64,000 nt of DNA from Bactrocera neohumeralis (GCF_024586455.1 NC_065921.1:79172163-79236162); one strand, 5' to 3'. Numbered from the stretch's first letter, positions 10,473 to 21,935 are shown. Translations and numbers: made by a program. Notes: a model not told the origin generated them from the letters alone.

Positions 10473-11490
10473 AGCCGCTGTCTCTTGATTCGCTGAACTA
10501 TGGCACTGTCGTCGTATATCTCGTACAGCTCATCGTTCCATCGACTGCGGTATTCGCTGTTGCCAATGCGCAAAAGACCATAAATCTTCCGCAAAACCTC
10601 GAACACTTCTAAAGCCAATTCATCATATCACCCTCAGTGATATCATCTATGCCTCAGTTCAATATAGCAGAACGGGAATGATGAGGGACCTGTAGAGTGG
10701 TCTTTGTTCGTCGAGATAGGACTTTACCTCTCAATTGCCTACTCCGTCCAAAGTAGCACCTGTTGGCAAGGGTGATTCTGCGTTGAATTTCAAGGCTGAC
10801 ATTGTTGTTGGCGTTGATGCTGGTTCCAAGATAGACGAAATTATCTACGACTTCGAAGTTACGACTGTCAACAGCGACGGGCGAGGCAACTCGCGAATGC
10901 AATGACTGTTTGTTTGATTACAGGAGATATTTCATTTTGTCCTCGTTGACGCTTCGTTTCCTTATTCAGTCTGGAGAAATGTGAACTAAGGGCGCGGTTG
11001 TTGGGGCTAATATTATCAATATCCACTGCTGCACACTTATAGAAGATTGTACCTTCTCTATTTAGCTCTGCAGCTCGTATTATGTTCTCCAGCAATAGGT
11101 TGAAAAAGCCACACGGTAGGGAGTCCCTTTGTCTGAAACCTTGGTTGGTATCGAACGGCTCGAAGTGGTTCTTCGAGTTGCTGATGAAGCTTTTGGTGTT
11201 GCTCAACGTTAGTTTACACAGCCGTATTAGTTTTGCGGGGATACCAAGTTTAGACATAGCGGCATAGAGTTCCTTTTCGTGCTGTCGAAGGCGATTTTAA
11301 AATCGATGAAGAGGTGGTGTGTGTTGATCTTCCTTTTATGGGTCTTTTCCAGGATTCGACGCATTGTGAAAATTGGGCTATGGTGGATTTTACAGGTCTA
11401 AAGCCACACTGATAAGGTCTAATCAGTCTTTTGTATAATATTTCCGAATATATACAAAATAGCTTCGATTCATACAGGGTGCCTTCCACT
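10473..11490 (-). mobile_element. LINE family A, copy A2 (decayed)
   Basis: Minus-strand non-LTR element spanning more of the reverse transcriptase than A1. In element order: YKRLIRPYQCGFRP, KSTIAQ, HHLF-type block in shifted frame, LGIPAKLIRLCKLTLSNTKS, RGFRQRDSLPCGFFNLLL, then NNNVSLEIQRRITLANRCYF. The stretch that should carry the YVDD box (about 11000-11040) is deleted, so the active site is lost. The far 3' end is missing and the copy ends against mariner remnant M4. Confidence 0.85.
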
Positions 11491-11679
11491 TGTACGCATA
11501 TACATATGTAGATATATGAAAAATGTGTGAGGATTTCCAACTTGTTGCCGCTTTTTTGGTCATACGTTGATGTTTTGAGGGCGAGTTTGGTTAGTTATTT
11601 TGGCTTTAATAGTTTTATTTGCGTGGCATTTTGCGCTGCCAGTGTGTGGAATGTTAGTAAAATACGTAAACATGTGTTG

Positions 11680-11745
11680 GTAAGCTTTTTAATATGCATT
11701 TATTTACTTTATAAAATAATTTCAAATGTTCATTGTTGTTTTTAG
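11680..11745 (+). other. Possible 66-bp intron
   Basis: TTG/GTAAGC at 11680 and a T-rich tract ending TTTTTAG at 11745 match the size and sequence of short dipteran introns. If real, it would lie in the 5' UTR of the frame at 11800, because the upstream frame meets a stop soon after the junction. Transcription is unproven. Confidence 0.25.
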
Positions 11746-11799
11746 TTTTGGTTTTGGTTTTTTCCACTTTCGCGTTTACTGGTAAATTAATAACAAATA

Positions 11800-12069
11800 A
11801 TGCCGGCGACTAATTTAAATTACCGTAAAACGACATGGTTTTTATGCGTGATTTTCGTGACTTTTGGCGCCACGCTGGCATATGTGGCGCATGTGGCAAG
11901 TGCGGTTGGTGCTTGCAACAGCTGGCGAAATATTTACATAAATGCTGACGAGCTGTTGTTGTTCGTGGATAGAGCGGTGTGTGTTTTAGGGATTTATTTC
12001 GCAGAATTTTGTTTACTTTGGAATTTTTTCGTGATTATTTCTAACAAAAGTAGATTTTTTTTCTTGTAA
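11800..12069 (+). CDS. Possible small two-pass membrane protein, unrecognised
   Basis: An 89-codon frame from ATG (AATAATGCCG) to TAA. The protein has a short polar N-terminus (MPATNLNYRKTT), a hydrophobic segment at about residues 13-35 (WFLCVIFVTFGATLAYVAHV), a polar loop with Cys (ACNSWRNIYINADE), and a second hydrophobic segment at about residues 60-82. GC at third positions is higher than in the flanking AT-rich DNA, which favours coding, and a textbook short intron precedes it. Codons near the end are AT-rich and the last residues (SRFFFL) look like read-through, so the real protein may splice onward. No family recognised; it could be chance. Confidence 0.3.
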   Translation: MPATNLNYRKTTWFLCVIFVTFGATLAYVAHVASAVGACNSWRNIYINADELLLFVDRAVCVLGIYFAEFCLLWNFFVIISNKSRFFFL

Positions 12070-12439
12070 TTTCATTTTTAAATTATTTTTAGTGGAATTT
12101 AGTACCATTATATAAATATTTTTCTACCAAAATTCCAGTAATTAATTAATATTCTGTTGAATATAATGTTAGATTTGCGCCCAAGCTCAAAACTAGATTA
12201 AAACGTCAAAGATTTGTGTGAAGAGTTAAAAATTTTGACAAATTTTTCATTAACCAAAAATTATTGGGAATATGTGAGTGGTTTGGAATTTCTAGTATCA
12301 GTAAATTCCTTTCCAAACCCAGCGCACAACCCTGGAAAGGGATGTTTTGCTTTCACACTTTAGCTCAACTTCAAACGAACGTTTTTGTTTGCTTACACAG
12401 AGGACACTTGGTATAAAACCGGAAGTCGTGAGCTGCTTG

Positions 12440-13230
12440 AGCTATACTATATGTAAAAGAACCTTCCGGGCCACTCTCAAGTGACTGGCGTTTAGAGAAC
12501 TTTCCTCACTTGCGTGAACTTCTGGCTACAACTTTGAAAACTGACGTTGAGCAATAACAAAAGCTCCATCAGGTTCGATAAGGGCCTGTCTGAACCGTTC
12601 GATATAAAACGAGGTTTCAGACAAGACAACTCACTATCGTGCGACTTCGTCACTGGCTTCATGCTTTCTCCAGACTAGATAAGGAAGCTAATCAAATGGG
12701 TAGGATAGTGAACGTGGGCAAGACGAAATATTTCCTGTCAACAAACAAACAGTCGTCGCACTCGCGACTTAGCTCCCCTGTTACTAACCAGTATTAATAC
12801 AACAACGTCATTCTCGAAATCCAGCACAGAATGACTGTTCCTCACAGGTACAACTTCGGTCTGAGAAGGCAATTGAGAAGTTAAGTTCTTTCTCGAAGGA
12901 AAAAGATCAAATTCTACAAGTCACTCATTATCCCCTGCTATATAGTACAAGTATGGTGTCAATGGCGAATACCGTAGTCTATGGAACGATTAGCTGTACC
13001 GAATATAAAGTCGGCATTCACATAGCTCGGTGAATTATGAGACAGCGGCTCCAGCGGTTAGGTCATATCGTTCGAATGACTGAAAACACTCTAGCTCTGA
13101 GAATATTCAATGCAGTATCCGCGTGGGGAAGCAGAGGAAGGGAAAGAGCTTCACTCCGTTGGAATGACTATGTGGAGAGGGACCAGGCTACACTTGGAAT
13201 CTCCAGCGAAAAGGCACAGTACCTGTTCAG
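12440..13230 (+). mobile_element. LINE family A, copy A3 (decayed)
   Basis: Plus-strand copy. Segments read LTLSNNKSSIRFDKG, KRGFRQDNSLSCDF, NVGKTKYFLSTNKQSS, IQHRMTVPHRYNFGLRRQL-like sequence, and at 13037-13230 the 3' ORF end RQRLQRLGHIVRMTENTLAL with LRIFNAVSA. The YVDD region is deleted between about 12650 and 12690 and frameshifts are frequent. The first 100 bp contain a motif (GAACTTTCCTCACTTGCGTG) that is also present at the 5' break of copy A1. Dead. Confidence 0.75.
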
Positions 13231-13339
13231 GGGTGCATATTTTACATTTGACTTCATGATTAGTAGTTATGGAATTATATTAAGTTCACTTTCTGGCCGA
13301 ATTCGGGTCGTAAATCAAACAAAAGTGCTAACAAAAACG

Positions 13340-14400
13340 CTGCCTACAATTAGGCGCAATATCTATTGAGGACTACAGAGAAGCAGCAGCTTATTTACTG
13401 ATCCTAAGTACTTTAGTTGCTTCTTTTGTATATTTTATAATCGCTTTCACACCAGAATCAGAACATATCGAAAAACTACCGATTTTAAACATTGTCTAAA
13501 ATTAGGCGCAATAATTTTTGGAATAAGAATTGTAGGAGTATATCCCAAAAAGGTTACTTATAAATTAGTAAAACCGAAATGTTGCATAAAATCCAAAAAC
13601 TACATTATAAATATACTGAAATAAAGAAAATAATATATTATGCCCAAAAATTGAAAAAAGCGATAGTTAGAAGTACCCTTTGTAGCCTTATTGAAATATG
13701 CTTTTCAAGTTTCTAAAGGTATTTTTGCATATGTAGCATGATAGTACGCGTCAAAACAAGTATAAAACTTATCAACGAGCTCTAAATTAAACATTGCCTA
13801 CAATTAGGCGCTGTAACTATTGGGGACTACGGAAAAGCTGCATCTTCTTTACTGATCTTGGACACTTAAGCTTTTTATTTTCATATTTGGCATTTGCTTT
13901 CATAACAGAAACAGCGCATATCGAAAAACTGTTGTTATTAAACGTTGCCTACAATTAGGCGCAATAATACTGGGGTTGAGAAATGTATTAGAATGCACCA
14001 AAAAGATTATTTAAACTTGAGTAATACCGAAATCTTGCCGAAACTAAAGAGCTTTCATCAGAAGTACACTAAAATAACGAATATAAAAGCTTAACGACAA
14101 AAATTTCGTTCAGCGATACTTAAAAGTATACTCTGTAACCTTAATGAAATATACTTTTTAAGCTGTTAACGGTATTTTTTCATATATAACATTATAGCAA
14201 GTGCACATCGGCGTCAAAGTGGGAGTGTGAGCCAAAAACCAAGCTCTTAATTAAACGCTGCCTACAATTAGGCGAAATTTTTTAAGTTTATGCAAGTGCT
14301 GCCTACAATTAGGCGCCAAAAACCAAGCTCTTAATTAAACGCTGCCCACAATTAGGCGAAATTTTTTAAGTTTATATAAGTGCTGCCTACAATTAGGCGC
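13340..14400. repeat. About 455-bp tandem duplication plus 84-bp tandem, with hairpin core
   Basis: The word GCCTACAATTAGGC (5-bp stem, CAAT loop) occurs eight times, at 13342, 13494 (variant), 13796, 13947, 14260, 14301, 14344 (one change) and 14385. The first four define two units of about 455 bp (13342-13795 and 13796-14259), which also share TATCGAAAAACT and TACTGATC blocks. The last four define an 84-bp unit (14231-14314 and 14315-14398), itself carrying two hairpins 41-43 bp apart. No coding content. Confidence 0.85.
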
Positions 14401-15623
14401 AATTTTTTTAGTTTATGTAGAAGCTAATAAATATTACATTAAATAAATGCGCTCTATTCAAGAGCAACTTGCAAAATTCTTTACTTTCATATAAATAAAT
14501 TTGTCTTCCTTACGCTGACCTTCAACGTCATACACGCCTTTACTCTGCTCCACAAACATTACTCAAACTGACGTGATGATGAATATGTCTAAATAAAACA
14601 CACGAGGCAATGCAATTGCATATGCAAGCGTATAAAAATGATTGCTACAAGCTAGCAAAATCAAAATTGGCAAATAGAAATGAAAAATCAAAAATCAAAT
14701 TAATGTACATGGTTGTAAAAATTGAAATGTTTTCCGCGAATAACGGTTACGAGAAATCAAAAACTGTTGGCCAACGTCTACGTGTCTGCGCCTTGCAGAT
14801 AGCAGCTACCTACAAGCGTTGCAATTGCGAAATAGTCCATACATACACACACACACACACACATATACATATGCATGTATGAATGCACATGCCGCGAATG
14901 TGGCAACCGAATAATGAAAAATGTAGCATTTTAGGATTAATAGCGGAAATAAAATTCGCTCACGTACGCCGCTCATAATTCAGTCAATACAAACGCCAAA
15001 TGGTTTATGGCCAAAGCATGTCAAGGCGCACATATACATATACTCATATGTGTACCATATACAGATGCGCACACATACACATGCTCGTTCACGCCTATCA
15101 ACACATGTGTGCGTGCGCATATGCAGCGGCAAGTGTGTGCGTTTGTGCGGTTATGTGGCCTAGATGTTTGCTTCATTGGCTGCCAGGTGCACTGATGAAA
15201 TTTATTAGCCGAGATACAGGAAATTGCTGGGAAATTTTGATGAATTTGTTTGATTTATTGGACAGGAAATGCGAAAGTGTAATCCTTTGCGCTGCAGCAA
15301 GTCAGGAGAGAAGAGAGAGCGTAAGGTATAGATGTAGAATAAGCGCAGCAGAAAATTACCGCTTGTCGATTTTCCAGCAGAATTATTACCCACTTAATTC
15401 CTTTAACTGATATTGATATTGGAGAGTACATTTTAAATTGTACCGCAAGCGGCGATTTATTGCAACAGATAAGTGTGTTGGCATTAAAATGCTGCTTCAG
15501 TTAATTTTTATTATTTCATTTCGCAAATAACCATTAAAGGTTTTAATGAGACGAATTTATTGAAAGAAAAAAGTATGTTTTTGAAAAGTTAAATTTACTG
15601 CTTGAGTTGTAGAAGTTTTAGGT
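14401..15623. other. Gene-less stretch with microsatellite
   Basis: A CA/TA microsatellite occupies about 14840-14882. CATAC/ATGTG-rich sequence runs through 15030-15140; frames crossing these are low-complexity artefacts. Nothing else recognised. Confidence 0.45.
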
Positions 15624-16057
15624 ACTTCTTCTTTATTGGTCTAGAGACCACTTTTGCGGTTATAGCCGAGTATAAAACATCGCCGTTCTTCCTTTTCGCG
15701 GTTTAGAGCCAATTGGAGATTCCAACTGTAGCCAGTTCCTTCTCCACCTGTACTTTCCAATGGAGTGGAGGTCTTTCTCTTCCTATGCTTCCCCTGGCGG
15801 GAACTGCGTCGAATACTTTCATAGCTGGAGTGTTTTCATCCATTCGGACGACATGACCTAGCCAGCGTAGCTGCTGTTGCTCGCTGAAAGCAAAGGATCA
15901 TAAATCGTCGCAGAACCTTCCTCACGAAAACTCGTAACGCCGAACTCATCACATCTTGTCATCGTACATGTCGCTGCATCATTTAACAGGACTGGGATGA
16001 TAAGTGACTTGTAGAGTTTGGTCTTTGTTCATCGTGGGAGGACTTTACTTCTCAGAT
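15624..16057 (-). mobile_element. LINE family A, copy A4 (3' end, interrupted)
   Basis: The minus-strand 3' end of family A, nucleotide-alignable to A1 at 3300-3760. It has the tail CTTCTTCTTTATTGG, then GCCAATTGGAGATTCCAACT and TGGAGTGGAGGTCTT, followed by the HV-RM/LGH region. It stops at TTACTTCTCAGA, where the other copies continue into TTGCCTAC, because an RNase H LINE (B1) abuts here. Confidence 0.8.
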
Positions 16058-16990
16058 TTAGGTTAGGTTAGGTTAGGTTATACTGGCTGACTGTCTCGCT
16101 ATACAGAGGCCTCTTAGTAATGCTCAATGTCCGGTTCAGTTTAATTTGAAGTCAAGTATTCGTCATCGAGAAGATCAAAGCTTTTTACCAACTTTAAGAA
16201 CGATTTGATAGCTAATTTTAACACTTCGACTAGTACCATGAACTGTTAAGCTCCTAGATATTTAGAAGAGTTCTAGATAATGCTGAATAGTAGTAGCTTA
16301 CTCGGAGATGCTGCGTCTCTATCATGCCTACTTCTCTGCAGTTTCTGCATGATGATGATGATTGCAGTAGTTTGTGACTGGTAATTTGGCCAACAACCAT
16401 CATGTAGTTCTTTTAAGACCGTGTGAGTAAAATGCATATGTGTTTCTGCTGTTCCCTTGCACATGATGCCAAATGCCTCTACAACATTATATCTCGGCCT
16501 GAGTCGGCTGTCAGTCCTTTTGTAAATTTCCTTGTATATCGGTTTTAGAGACCTCCGTGTTCCCTGTACTGGTTCAGTAGCCAGACGGATGGCATTTTTG
16601 CCAATCGCATTAGCTATTTCATTTTCCGGAATTCTTTTGTGGCTTGGAACCCAGTATATGTATATGACGCCGTTTTCTGGCAGAAACTACTCTACTACTC
16701 AGTGCGTTTAAAGATATTCTCTGACCTTATGCGATGTGAGATTAAGGCCTTAATTGCCGTAAGGTATTCGACGTATATATTGATCTTTTTTATGTTTTTT
16801 CTTGCGTTGCCGCTTTCCTGTCTGCGTAGAAGATACCGTAGTTTCGTGAATCTTGCAGGCTCGCCTGAGATCCAGCTCTGTGCAATATATCATGGCTCCC
16901 AGTCCAATAGCCATTTTTGATTCAGCTGCAGAGATGTTGTAAGTTCCGAAGGCAAGTCGCACGCACGCTACTGCGTCATCCACGCTCTTT
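16058..16990 (-). mobile_element. RNase H-bearing LINE, copy B1, with TAACC tail
   Basis: Minus-strand fragment. Near 16590-16655 it encodes WVPSHKRIPENEIANAIG, the conserved C-terminal block of a retroelement RNase H domain. Upstream in the element, AAESKMAIGLGAMIYC (about 16870-16940) fits other parts of the RT/RNase H region. The end toward 16058 consists of four TAACC units (TTAGG on the + strand, 16059-16080), apparently the 3' tail. It inserted into or next to LINE A4. Frames are broken; the clade is undetermined, though presence of RNase H argues against the classic Jockey clade. Confidence 0.7.
16059..16080. repeat. (TTAGG)4 short array
   Basis: Four TTAGG units identical in sequence to the ancestral insect telomere repeat, here positioned as the 3' tail of LINE B1 rather than a telomere. 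Confidence 0.85.
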
Positions 16991-17504
16991 TAGTGTGACT
17001 TGAAACCTTCTATTTAAAATAAAGCGTGAGGGTATGATGTCTGTTTTTTCTACCCTGTCCATTGAGCTTTGTCCAAAGCTCCTTGTGGAGAACGAGGTTG
17101 AGTACGAGGAAAATTTATTTGCTTAAAATTACGTAAAATCCAAAACCCGTAAAAAATTAATTATTACTATAGATGAGTATAGGTAATGGTCAAAGTACTA
17201 GACAAAATTTTTATTTTTGAAGAAATGAAAAATCAAAATTTTCGCCTTATAATCTTATAACCCTTAGACGAAGGTGTAAAAATTTGAAGACAATCATTCC
17301 AGCCGTCTCTGACTTTGCTCACCAAAATAATGATTTTTTGTGCCACTATTTCTCTAAATAATAATATAAACCTGCCGAGAATTGCAGTCGTTTATGCAAA
17401 TCGAACGAAATTTTAAGTACTTGCTATAATTTTGTGGAAATCTGACGTGAGAGGTCATATTTCTGCATGGACATATCAGAGACACAAATTCTTTACACAG
17501 GATA

Positions 17505-17800
17505 AAGTCAACTGGCTCCGCTGTTTTTTGAAGATTCATCATCAGATGACCCATTCATTAATTCCAATTTTTGATGACTCGCTCGAGCATTTCGACTGAT
17601 CACTGGCGAATGACAATCGTGATGCTTTGCTCCAAGGCCTAAATCGAAGAGGGATTGTCCGTTTAGGTAGTAAACTTTACACATCCCTAAAGGAAAAAGT
17701 CCTATGATCTTGGTGGCCAATTGACCGGCCCAAAACATGAAATTATGTGCTCATCGAAGTGTTCTCTAAATAAATCCAATATCACGTTGCTTTGCACTCG
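17505..17800 (-). mobile_element. Tc1/mariner-like family T, remnant T2
   Basis: Minus-strand C-terminal piece: LDLFREHFDEHIISCFGPVN followed by WPPRS and the LTPF..F region that in T4 contains the third catalytic carboxylate, then SLFDLGLGAKHHDCHSPVIS in a shifted frame and the MLERVIKNW-like end. The first two catalytic residues are absent. Dead. Confidence 0.7.
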
Positions 17801-18730
17801 CATCACAAACACCTTCGAAAACCAAAGTATATAAACTGATGGGAGTTTAATTGCATGACATTTCACTAAACAAAACCTGCATTTCCAATTTAATAATGAC
17901 AATCACTTTCAGCTCAAATATTTAAGTTCTATGAAATCTCTATTTCAATAATAACCGAAAACTAACCGAATCACTGCGAAAGCAAGTGAAATGTGTAATT
18001 TTTTTCATGTCCGCTTTGATTTTGTCATTGCGGTTGCATGGCATTTAATTTATTTTTTCTCATTGGTGCATTCCAAATACACGCATTGTTGTTGTCAAAT
18101 TTTCACATTGTCACATTAAATTGCATGGTACCTTATAAACGCATCACAAACAGGCGGACGCACATGATACGAGGCACCGTCAGAGCCGTTAACAATGATG
18201 CACGCTCGCTTGCAACAAGACACAATGTTGCAACACTATGGCCATCATTTATTTTCGGGCAAATCCACCACTGAAGCCAATAGGGCAATAGAACGTGGTG
18301 GAACCACAAGCTTTTGTGAATGTACGGATTTGGTTTGGCAAAAGCGGTGCGAGGCAATGTTCGGCTGGAAGGATAGCAGGACTGGGGCGTCATATTCATT
18401 TAGCGGCTGTATGTGCAGGATTTTTAGTAGAGTTTTTGGAATGTCCTGCAGCACGAAATAAGCGCACGAAGGCCTTGGCAATAGCAATAGCTTTTATTGT
18501 GTGACGGTTGCCTGGTAGGCAGGTACCCAGCAGACAATAGCGATACAGACTTTAACTGCTTGAAGAATTCCCACATAATATATAATTCACATAATTTTTA
18601 AAAAGTCTGGTAAGTTTTAATCTTAAACTATATATAATAATACTTTTTAGGTAGATATCTTGTATAGTTCTCAAGTCAATAATTGAATTAAAATTCGTGT
18701 TAGGGCTCTATGAGCTCAAAACTATCTTGA
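17801..18730. other. Gene-less stretch; GC-richer island 18100-18520
   Basis: 18100-18520 is richer in GC than its surroundings and has overlapping open frames on both strands, none with a recognisable domain or clear splice pattern. It may be unique intergenic DNA or an unrecognised old element. Confidence 0.35.
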
Positions 18731-18734
18731 TAAC

Positions 18735-19085
18735 TAAGTATCCATTTCTCAATGTCTGTTTATCAGCCATCTGTCAGTTAAGTTTTGGTTAACTTAACCG
18801 AGACTTATTCTTTCGCTAAATATATTTCTAACCAAGGCTCACTCTATCGGTAAAGATATGTTTAACCAAGACTCCTTCTTTCGGTAAAGAAATTGTTTTT
18901 AATCGGCACTTTACCGGCAGATGAGAAATCGAATAACTGAGGGACGTTTTCTCAATGTTTGGTTATCAGCCTTCTGTCAGAGTTAACTTCTTGTTAACTT
19001 AACCAAGACTCATTCTTTTGGTAAAGACATTTTCAACCGAGGCTACTTCTTTCGGTAAAGAATTTTTTTTTTAACCAGAAGTCAG
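18735..19085. repeat. About 207-bp tandem duplication
   Basis: TTCTCAATGT...TATCAGCC...TCTGTCAG...GTTAACTTAACC followed by ACTCATTCTTTCGGTAAAGA-like words occurs at 18750-18905 and again at 18953-19085. Inside each copy a shorter 35-bp motif (AACCAAGACTC...TTCGGTAAAGA) is itself repeated. Confidence 0.65.
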
Positions 19086-19119
19086 TTAAAATAATACTCG
19101 AACTTTTAGTGCCCTCACA

Positions 19120-19805
19120 AGTTTCCAAAATATTTTATTTATAAGTAAACTTATAAAGCTGGTAAGTTTTTGTTTACATTCAAAATTTATTTTAAAGTAT
19201 TGAGAAAACTATTGAGAATTTCTTTTTCAGTATATATATTTTCCCGTAGTTCCTAGGTGGAACAATAAATAAAATATACTTGATATCTTAAATAATACTC
19301 AAAATTGTTGTGCGATAATAAAAGTACTTCGTTTATTTCAAAGTGTTGAGAAAACTGTTGAGAATTTTTTTCTCAATACATTTTCAAGATGAAAAAATAT
19401 TTTTGATATTTTTAACAACTGGCAAAATCGATGTACAACGATAACAGTATTCCCTTTATTTTCAAAATTTATTAAAAACGTATTGAGAAAACTATTGAGA
19501 ATTTAGTTTTTCTCAATAAATCTCAACAGGTTGAGTAAATGCCTTTGATAGCTTAAATAATTTTCAAAATCGATGTACAGTGATAGTAGAATTGCGTCTA
19601 TTTCCAAAATTTATTGCTTAATGTTGAGAAAACTATTGAGATTTTTTTTCGAAAAAAAATTTCAAGTCTTGTTTCAATTTATGCTATAGTAGAAACAAAA
19701 AAGAAATGAGGCCCGTAAAAAATCTCGTTCGACTATAGAAAAAAGGATTCTTGAGCCGCTGGTTAGTTGTCTATTGAGAAATTGTTGAGAAACTATTGAG
19801 AAATT
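19120..19805. repeat. About 142-bp tandem array, five units
   Basis: TGAGAAAACTATTGAGAATT-like anchors occur at 19201, 19347, 19484, 19625 and 19775 (spacings 146, 137, 141 and 150). Between them ATCGATGTACAACGATA, TTTATTTCAAA and TTTCTCAATA words recur. Degenerate and AT-rich, with no coding content. Confidence 0.75.
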
Positions 19806-21310
19806 CATTTGCGAAGCAAATTGGTATCAAATACTAGTGCTTATTGGGTACATGGACTAAACATTTGGGTGTATATGTATAGATGTACATATATACATAT
19901 ATACCTAAGTATATATATAGAATATGTGCTTGTGCGGCACGCTGTAAAACATTTCTATGGCTCCCCATTGATGAATTTGCTGTAATGGTATTATTTGCTA
20001 AATTATTGCCGCAAGGACAATATCGGTGTACAACAAAAATAAAGTGAAATGCAATAATGGTTGTATGACAAGCAACAACAATAAAGCGCTGCACATGAAA
20101 TGCCGTTACAATCAACATGTGTAGCTATAAAATTGAAAATTTAGCGAGCAGACCCTGTAGGCAAAGCGTGGACTAATGCTGTATATGTTCGAACTAACTT
20201 ATGATATAGCAATGATTAATTTTACTGAAGTTGTGATAGGGTGCTTAAATTGAATATTTGTATATAAGATATATTGTTGAGAGAATAAAGCTAGATAAAG
20301 GACTTGAGTTGAAAATCGATATTAAAATTTATTTCGCGAAAAAAGTGGATCATTTAAGCCACTATGACGAAAGAGACAAATTCTGCCGAATTCCCGAACC
20401 TCAGGAAAGCTGGTATTTGCTGAGCTTACGAGTTTCAATATTGGTTGTCATCAGAAGAAAAAAATCATCACCACCTTATGCGCTTTAAAAGTCCAGACAG
20501 CGTTTCTGGAACTAAAGAATTTTTCGATACCTTTTATCATACTTTCAACAGGTAGCAGTTAGGCAACTCTTTGATGTGTCTTTGAAAACTCTTATGACCT
20601 TATAAAAACACGTTTTGTCCCACCCTAATGCTATAATTCTTATGACTGTAGCCTCGAAATATTCATTGTTCTCCTCAGTGCACTAAAACTACTAGCGCAA
20701 TATTTCAAAAGCAGCGCTTACGTAGACCGCACTTTATGCCGAACTCGTAAGCAGCTACAAACATACTTAGTATGTGAATATATACATAAATATATACCTG
20801 TCATACATAGCTACGATATATGAGTGTCCGAGTATCACTCTGGCTAAGTTAGAGATAGTGAATTGTTCCCACATATCCATTTTGTGTCCTTCCATGGCAT
20901 ACAACGCTCATTGGCAAGCATTATTATGGTCGTTTGGTTATGCCAGGTTGTAGCGGCATCACTCTACGAGTTTAATACCTATTTTAAGTATATTGCCAGC
21001 TTTGATAGAGTTCCAGTATTGTTAAATATTATTAATGTATCAAGTGAGCTGAAGTCCAGTAACGAGCCATACTGAGTCCTTATTTATTCCTAAGTATTTG
21101 GTACGTCCAGAGGAGTTCTGTAAGGAGTACTATAAGAGTTTGGTTTTGCGATACAAAGAACTATAAAATGTCTACTTAACTACTCTACTAGTGCAAAGTT
21201 GAAGTGCAATATAAAACCATGTTGAAACTATGCCACTAGCGGAGCTGTGATGAGAGCACAATAAGATTTTGGTTTTGTTGCTCAAAGAGATATTCTAAAC
21301 ACTGACTGTA
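19806..21310. other. Gene-less stretch
   Basis: ATATAC-rich simple sequence at 19875-19925 and 20770-20820. Short frames show no recognisable domain. Confidence 0.4.
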
Positions 21311-21316
21311 CATAGA

Positions 21317-21415
21317 ACAATGCTCTATATACCTTCTCTCAAACTAATTGAGTTTTCCGCTGAATCGGGGATGCTTTCATAAAAGTTTCATGGAAGTTAT
21401 GTACTATATGTCAAT
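21317..21415. repeat. Direct repeat flanking LINE B2, left copy
   Basis: TCTATATACCTTCTCTCAAACTAATT...GATGCTTTCATAAAA, matched at 21936-22030 with about 80% identity by eye. The LINE fragment lies between the two copies. Confidence 0.6.
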
Positions 21416-21439
21416 ATGGGAAACTCACGTATACAACGA

Positions 21440-21935
21440 TCTCCACAGAAGTATGGTAAAGAAAATCAAAACCTGATGGAAGGTGCTACCTGAGTGCAAA
21501 ATTTGAAAAGTCATGTGCAAAACGGTAGATCGTAAGTACATAAAATTCTTATTGGCACTCGATAGAAGAGACTTTAGGAACATGATGGGAATACTAACTG
21601 GTCACTGTCTGGTGGAGACATACACCCGCAGGATGGGGCTGACAGATCGAGAAGACGGAAATGTTTAGAACAGGGCACAAGGGAAACAATGGAGTATCTC
21701 TTGTGTACTTGTCTCGCATTGGAAAGACTCCACGGAATGATACACTGGAGATGGTATCGATAGTGAGACCGCAGAGTCTGTTAAAATTCGCGTCAAGTGA
21801 AGGCATTCTAAAGGATGACTACTCCTCTTGGACCTAGCAACTGAACTCCATCTGGTATCGCAAAGGACCAAAACTGATCTATGCGTGGCTTATTGGCCTA
21901 CCAGATTAATATCACCTAAACTATGTATGGATGGC
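21440..21935 (+). mobile_element. RNase H-type LINE, copy B2 (3' end)
   Basis: Plus-strand C-terminal region. The translation reads FLLALDRRDFRNMMGILTGH followed by CLVETYTRRMGLTDRED, the block that follows the RNase H domain in RNase H-bearing LINEs (LTGHC..G.HA.RMGL in better copies). Downstream frames shift, with TMEYLLCTCLALERLH-type sequence recognisable around 21690-21730. Only the last part of ORF2 remains. Confidence 0.7.

Noticed and set aside
14610..15410. Frames of 90-136 codons
   Set aside because: They run through CA/CATA microsatellites; the TYTHMCTIYRCAHIHM-like peptides are typical of simple repeats.
16059..16080. TTAGG repeats as evidence of a telomere
   Set aside because: Only four units, internal, at the 3' end of a LINE fragment; flies lack TTAGG telomeres.
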